A DNA stretch of 64,000 nt from Astropecten irregularis. Lineage: Eukaryota > Echinodermata > Asteroidea > Paxillosida > Astropectinidae. Positions 61,601 to 64,000 of the stretch are shown here, one piece after another. The stretch spans positions 9,934,602 to 9,998,601 of the forward strand of contig OZ020257.1 in the NCBI GenBank assembly GCA_963971285.1. Reading direction: 5' to 3'. A model generated the notes under the pieces. That model searched no databases and was not told the origin of the DNA. It worked only from the letters and a program-made list of their open reading frames with translations. Numbering within the stretch: the stretch's first letter is position 1; every line of letters starts with the position of its first letter. The position numbers and the translations under genes were made by a program.

Positions 61601-62695
61601 AAGATAGAACCCAAACCGAAGTATGGGGATACGCCTTTCCCGTCATCAGGGGATCTGTGTGTATGTACCCCGATGACATCATTGATGTTTCTATCATTCC
61701 AGGAGTCAGGCGCCTCTAACCCTACCTAAGCTAATGGGGAGTGAAAAAAACATTTCCGACAAGGTGTCCCTAGAAAAGGGATGGGGAAGAAGGGAGAAGG
61801 TGGCATAGAAAAGGTAAGTATGAAGAAACAGCAAGATGAAGAAAAAGGAAAGACAGCTGAGATAAGGGTTTCATCTTCATGAATTTTCTCCTTTATGAAG
61901 AATATGCGCACAGCAAGATGGGAGGGTTAGAAAAAAACATTATACTCTTATTTACCTGATGTCTGTATGGTAGCTCCTTGTTGGGTAGAGTCTTGAATTG
62001 AAGTATGAAGGTTGTCCATAATAGCATCTACATGGTATGGTGCTCTTGCATCACCCTGAGCTAATATTCAATGTGTAAAGTACAAACAAGATTCCCTCTA
62101 AGTATAGGCCTGCTGGAATACAGTATGTCCATAAAACACATGTACCACAATTATATGGGTATTCCAGATCAACCAGATTTTGCTCATGTGACGTGTTGAA
62201 GATATCATTCAAAAAATGTCTTGGCATAACTGGAAAAACGGGAAAGATTCATTCGCTTTTTAAAAATAAATGTAACGTCATACAGCTGATAGGAATGTGA
62301 ACAAACAGCACAGGGTCATTGTTGTGAGTGATTTTACCAATGGTATAATATACCAGTGCTTATAATTGAAGTGATATGTGTCATGATTTGTGTATCATTC
62401 TTGTACAATATCCCATCCATCCCACCACCTTGATGGGCATCATAACCACGGTACTCTCTAAAAACATGCAGGATGCCAAGGGTAATTCTACTTCAATGGT
62501 AAAGGGGCTTGAAAGTATTAATATGGTTATTACCTGTTACAGTGACATTGAATGTTCCAGATACAGGACCAAAGAAGCAGGGGTTTTGGCTACCAGCGAC
62601 GGTAACACTCTCTATTTGACTGATACGTTGTAATAAGGGTTGCTGCTGCAAACTTGATGTACCTGGGAGAGCTACTGAAGATGAATGCTGAAGTG
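51509..62695 (-). CDS. NLR gene: NACHT-LRR protein, three exons seen, 5' end open
   Basis: The gene encodes a presumed cytoplasmic NOD-like innate immune receptor. Exons on the minus strand are 62534-62695, 61956-62060 and 51509-55644; each internal junction is GT-AG and phase 1, and codons join without a stop. The large exon provides a pre-NACHT helical segment, NACHT ATPase and a long C-terminal LRR array. The two upstream exons have no domain I recognise, and no Death, CARD or Pyrin fold was seen, so the initiator exon is probably further upstream or beyond the window. The intron 55645-61955 holds a satellite and a LINE. Confidence is high for the large exon and moderate for the 5' exons. 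Confidence 0.7.
55742..58398 (+). repeat. 25-bp satellite array in NLR intron, about 2.65 kb
   Basis: About 106 direct copies of a 25-bp monomer, GGGTTGTATCATCAATCTGG + GATAT, lie here with G(A/G)ATAAG, TAGGATAAG and AATGTGGG variants. A 664-bp higher-order duplication is visible from markers: TGTATGATTG at 56304 and 56968, and CTGGGATATTGG at 55991 and 56655. A 353-bp duplication is marked by CTAAAAAGATG at 57686 and 58039. Open frames with YHQSGIRVVSS-type peptides are frame-rotated reads of the repeat, not genes. Confidence 0.95.
58507..59976 (-). pseudogene. LINE reverse transcriptase fragment
   Basis: An open frame of about 477 codons from 59940, extending a few codons upstream (IPAIVLK). 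It has RT palm motifs: NYRPISLLPIMSKVFE, LVISKAFDKVWHRGL (motif A; the family's LDISKAFD has Asp where Val stands here), GVPLGSVLGP (usually GVPQGS) and YADDST (motif C). The conserved C-terminal part includes STIRPVMEYCCHIWAGAP and SFFPRTALLWNSLP. Loss of the first Asp of motif A should abolish polymerase activity. Confidence 0.92.
59943..61016 (-). pseudogene. LINE endonuclease fragment
   Basis: An open frame of 357 codons with APE-type endonuclease motifs: FANVRGARGN, LLALCESRLD (catalytic Glu), YRSPSSQ, FGDFNVHH and GNSDHANIEV (SDH motif). The true start is more likely an internal Met before the motifs, about residue 58 (TVQYNATR). The frame ends just after WDGFRSFLGDVPW in an out-of-frame tail, where the linker to the RT is missing. 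Confidence 0.9.
61370..61545 (-). repeat. 69-bp tandem units at LINE 5' end
   Basis: Two to three copies with a 69-bp period are anchored by ACCAAG at 61381, 61450 and 61519 and by TGAGCTC(C/T)(A/G)CCTGCCC. They precede the endonuclease on the minus strand, so they look like 5' UTR monomers of the LINE. Confidence 0.75.
61551..61955. other. Intron sequence between LINE and NLR exon
   Basis: A-rich and purine-rich on the plus strand (GAAAGAAAAAG-type stretches at 61560-61600 and 61790-61860). It is probably residual intron or the 5' remainder of the LINE. No coding signal was found. Confidence 0.4.
61956..62060 (-). CDS. NLR upstream exon (predicted)
   Basis: A 105-nt exon, acceptor ATATTAG|CTCAGG, donor CATCAG|GTAAAT, phase 1 on both sides. 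It encodes AQGDARAPYHVDAIM and a QDSTQQGATIQTS segment rich in Gln/Thr/Ser. The split Gly codon joins to the main exon. The support is splice sites and phase only; no domain is recognised. Confidence 0.55.
62534..62695 (-). CDS. NLR upstream exon (predicted, weaker)
   Basis: A 162-nt exon, acceptor TGTACTAG|CACTTC, donor GTAACAG|GTAATA, phase 1 on both sides. It encodes LQHSSSVALPGTSSLQQQPL and then SQNPCFFGPVSGTFNVTVT. The phase match to the next exon supports it. It has no recognised domain, and a start codon would have to lie further upstream. Confidence 0.45.
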
Positions 62696-62760
62696 CTAGT
62701 ACATGTTGGAGAAAAATAAAACAAACAAAATAAGAATAGACAAACAAGATAGCAGTGATG

Positions 62761-62905
62761 TAATGAGTCAAGTCAATGACTGGACTCGAGTCAGACTCAT
62801 GTCAAAATTGTGGGTAAAGGACTTGACTCAACTTGAGTCAACATGACTCCAGTCCTTCACCAGAAGACTCAACTCAACTCCAGTAAAACTTTGCAAGACT
62901 CAAGT
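62761..62905. repeat. GACTC/GAGTC-rich low-complexity patch
   Basis: At least twelve GACTC or GAGTC pentamers lie within about 145 bp, including TTGACTCAACTTGAGTCAA, a near-perfect palindrome. It is simple-sequence-like and imperfect, with no regular period. Confidence 0.7.
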
Positions 62906-64000
62906 TCCAAAAGGATTATCAAATAATTTGTCTGATGTACTAACAGGGACTAAAATGATTCATATTGTTTGAAGTATATGTCATAGTTCATTTCACTGTA
63001 TCAATATGAACAAACACTGAGGAACCTACAGATTATGTAATTGTAAATTGCAAGGGAAATTGGGCATATCCAATATCGTGCAGGGAAGTATGTGACTATG
63101 TGGGATATCCTGGAAGTAGTTTGGGTTAAGTCCTGAACAGCCTGGAAGTTGTGCAGGAGCTAGTTTGGTAGTTCCAGGGAGGTTTTGTGAGTGCTCATGG
63201 ATCATCATTAATCATGGTAATGCCATAGTGGTGGCATAAACATGTTATATATTGAACTGTCATGATGGTTTGTGAATAATAAGATTGTGATGTTATGGAA
63301 GATTGTTGCATCTAGTTTAATGAACTACAAATAGCCATAGAAAAACATGTTAAACATGAACGCACAAAGGCAAACTACGAAGTAAAACATATCACATGAT
63401 ACTACCACAATTCTATCATGAATTACAGGATGAATGGCCAAGACTGAACATGATTCCATCACAATGACTTCATGAATCCCACCAAGATCACTACTTGTTA
63501 GACATGTTAGAAGCAGAGAAGGAGATTTACTGTATCTTACAAGGCAATCCTTTACCTGATATAATTAACATCACTTATGTTAGTATGAACATGCTACCCA
63601 TTGGCAAGTTCATTGTACTTACAGCAAGTTTGGTCAAGATTCTGAGTCATACAATGTCAACCTACAAACAGGAGCCTTTCTACCAACAGATACAAACTTG
63701 TAGCAAGTTGAGCAAGGACCCCGCAGACATCCAGATTAGTGATGACGTATGTGGCAACCGACTTTTAGTCTCGATATTAAGTGAGAACTTACTGCATATA
63801 AAGTTGATGTTAATACCAATCATTTTATTAAATACTTCCCTTGGGAATGCCGTAACTATCATCGAGAAAACAGTATTTGAACTTCAAAACTTTCAGTGAT
63901 TTAACCTAAACACAATAGAAATGTGCAGGCATAAATTCAAGTAAATAGCAGTATTGGCTGTTTTCTTGAAAATGGAAATGGTAATTCTGATGACATGTTC
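62906..64000. other. Unassigned sequence with one open frame
   Basis: A plus-strand frame is open from 63468 to 63899 (about 143 codons, first ATG at 63504). It contains hydrophobic segments (IGKFIVLTASLVKIL, LLHIKLMLIPIILL) but no recognised domain, and it is antisense to the NLR direction. It may be chance. Otherwise no gene signal was seen. Confidence 0.2.

Noticed and set aside
63468-63899. A 143-codon plus-strand frame with hydrophobic stretches as a membrane protein gene
   Set aside because: No recognised domain, and it is open only by a modest margin for AT-rich DNA. Reported as unassigned sequence only.

Overview
The window is eukaryotic: an AT-rich, intron-rich, repeat-rich animal genome with long introns, GT-AG splice sites, LINE and SINE copies, several foldback/MITE-like elements and two large satellite arrays. 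A metazoan nuclear lamin gene, a NACHT-LRR receptor of the kind expanded in non-vertebrate deuterostomes, and the very frequent palindrome TAGGCCTA suggest a marine invertebrate deuterostome. An echinoderm is my best guess and a hemichordate is possible. The species cannot be fixed by reading alone.

Layout. Positions 1-4486 hold no gene I can support and end in a two-copy repeat with C-tracts. Positions 4487-15021 are a single 61-bp satellite of about 170 monomers, organised into 1,414-bp higher-order repeats. Positions 15022-26370 are gene-poor and carry nested transposons: an 818-bp hAT-like element with an 8-bp target duplication sits inside one arm of a large foldback, and TTAA-flanked MITEs follow. 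Positions 26371-44201 (+) hold a complete nuclear lamin gene in ten coding exons, ending in a CSIM CaaX box. Its introns carry foldbacks, a tRNA-derived SINE and another TTAA MITE. Positions 44202-51508 are non-coding sequence with more foldback elements. Positions 51509-62695 (-) hold an NLR gene: one 4.1-kb exon encodes the NACHT and LRR domains, and two short phase-1 exons lie upstream. The 6.3-kb intron between them contains a 25-bp satellite of about 2.65 kb and an internally deleted, catalytically damaged LINE whose poly(A) tail abuts the satellite. The rest, to 64000, has no recognised gene.

The two genes are convergently oriented and are not an operon. The lamin is a nuclear-envelope housekeeping gene and the NLR is a presumed cytoplasmic innate immune sensor. 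The least ordinary material is the repeat architecture: two satellites with different monomers, both showing higher-order homogenisation, plus several nested or tandem DNA transposons whose insertion order can be read from the sequence. I saw no clearly new biochemical system. The strongest candidates for undescribed items are the two satellites, the TTAA MITE family and the foldback family found twice in lamin intron 1.
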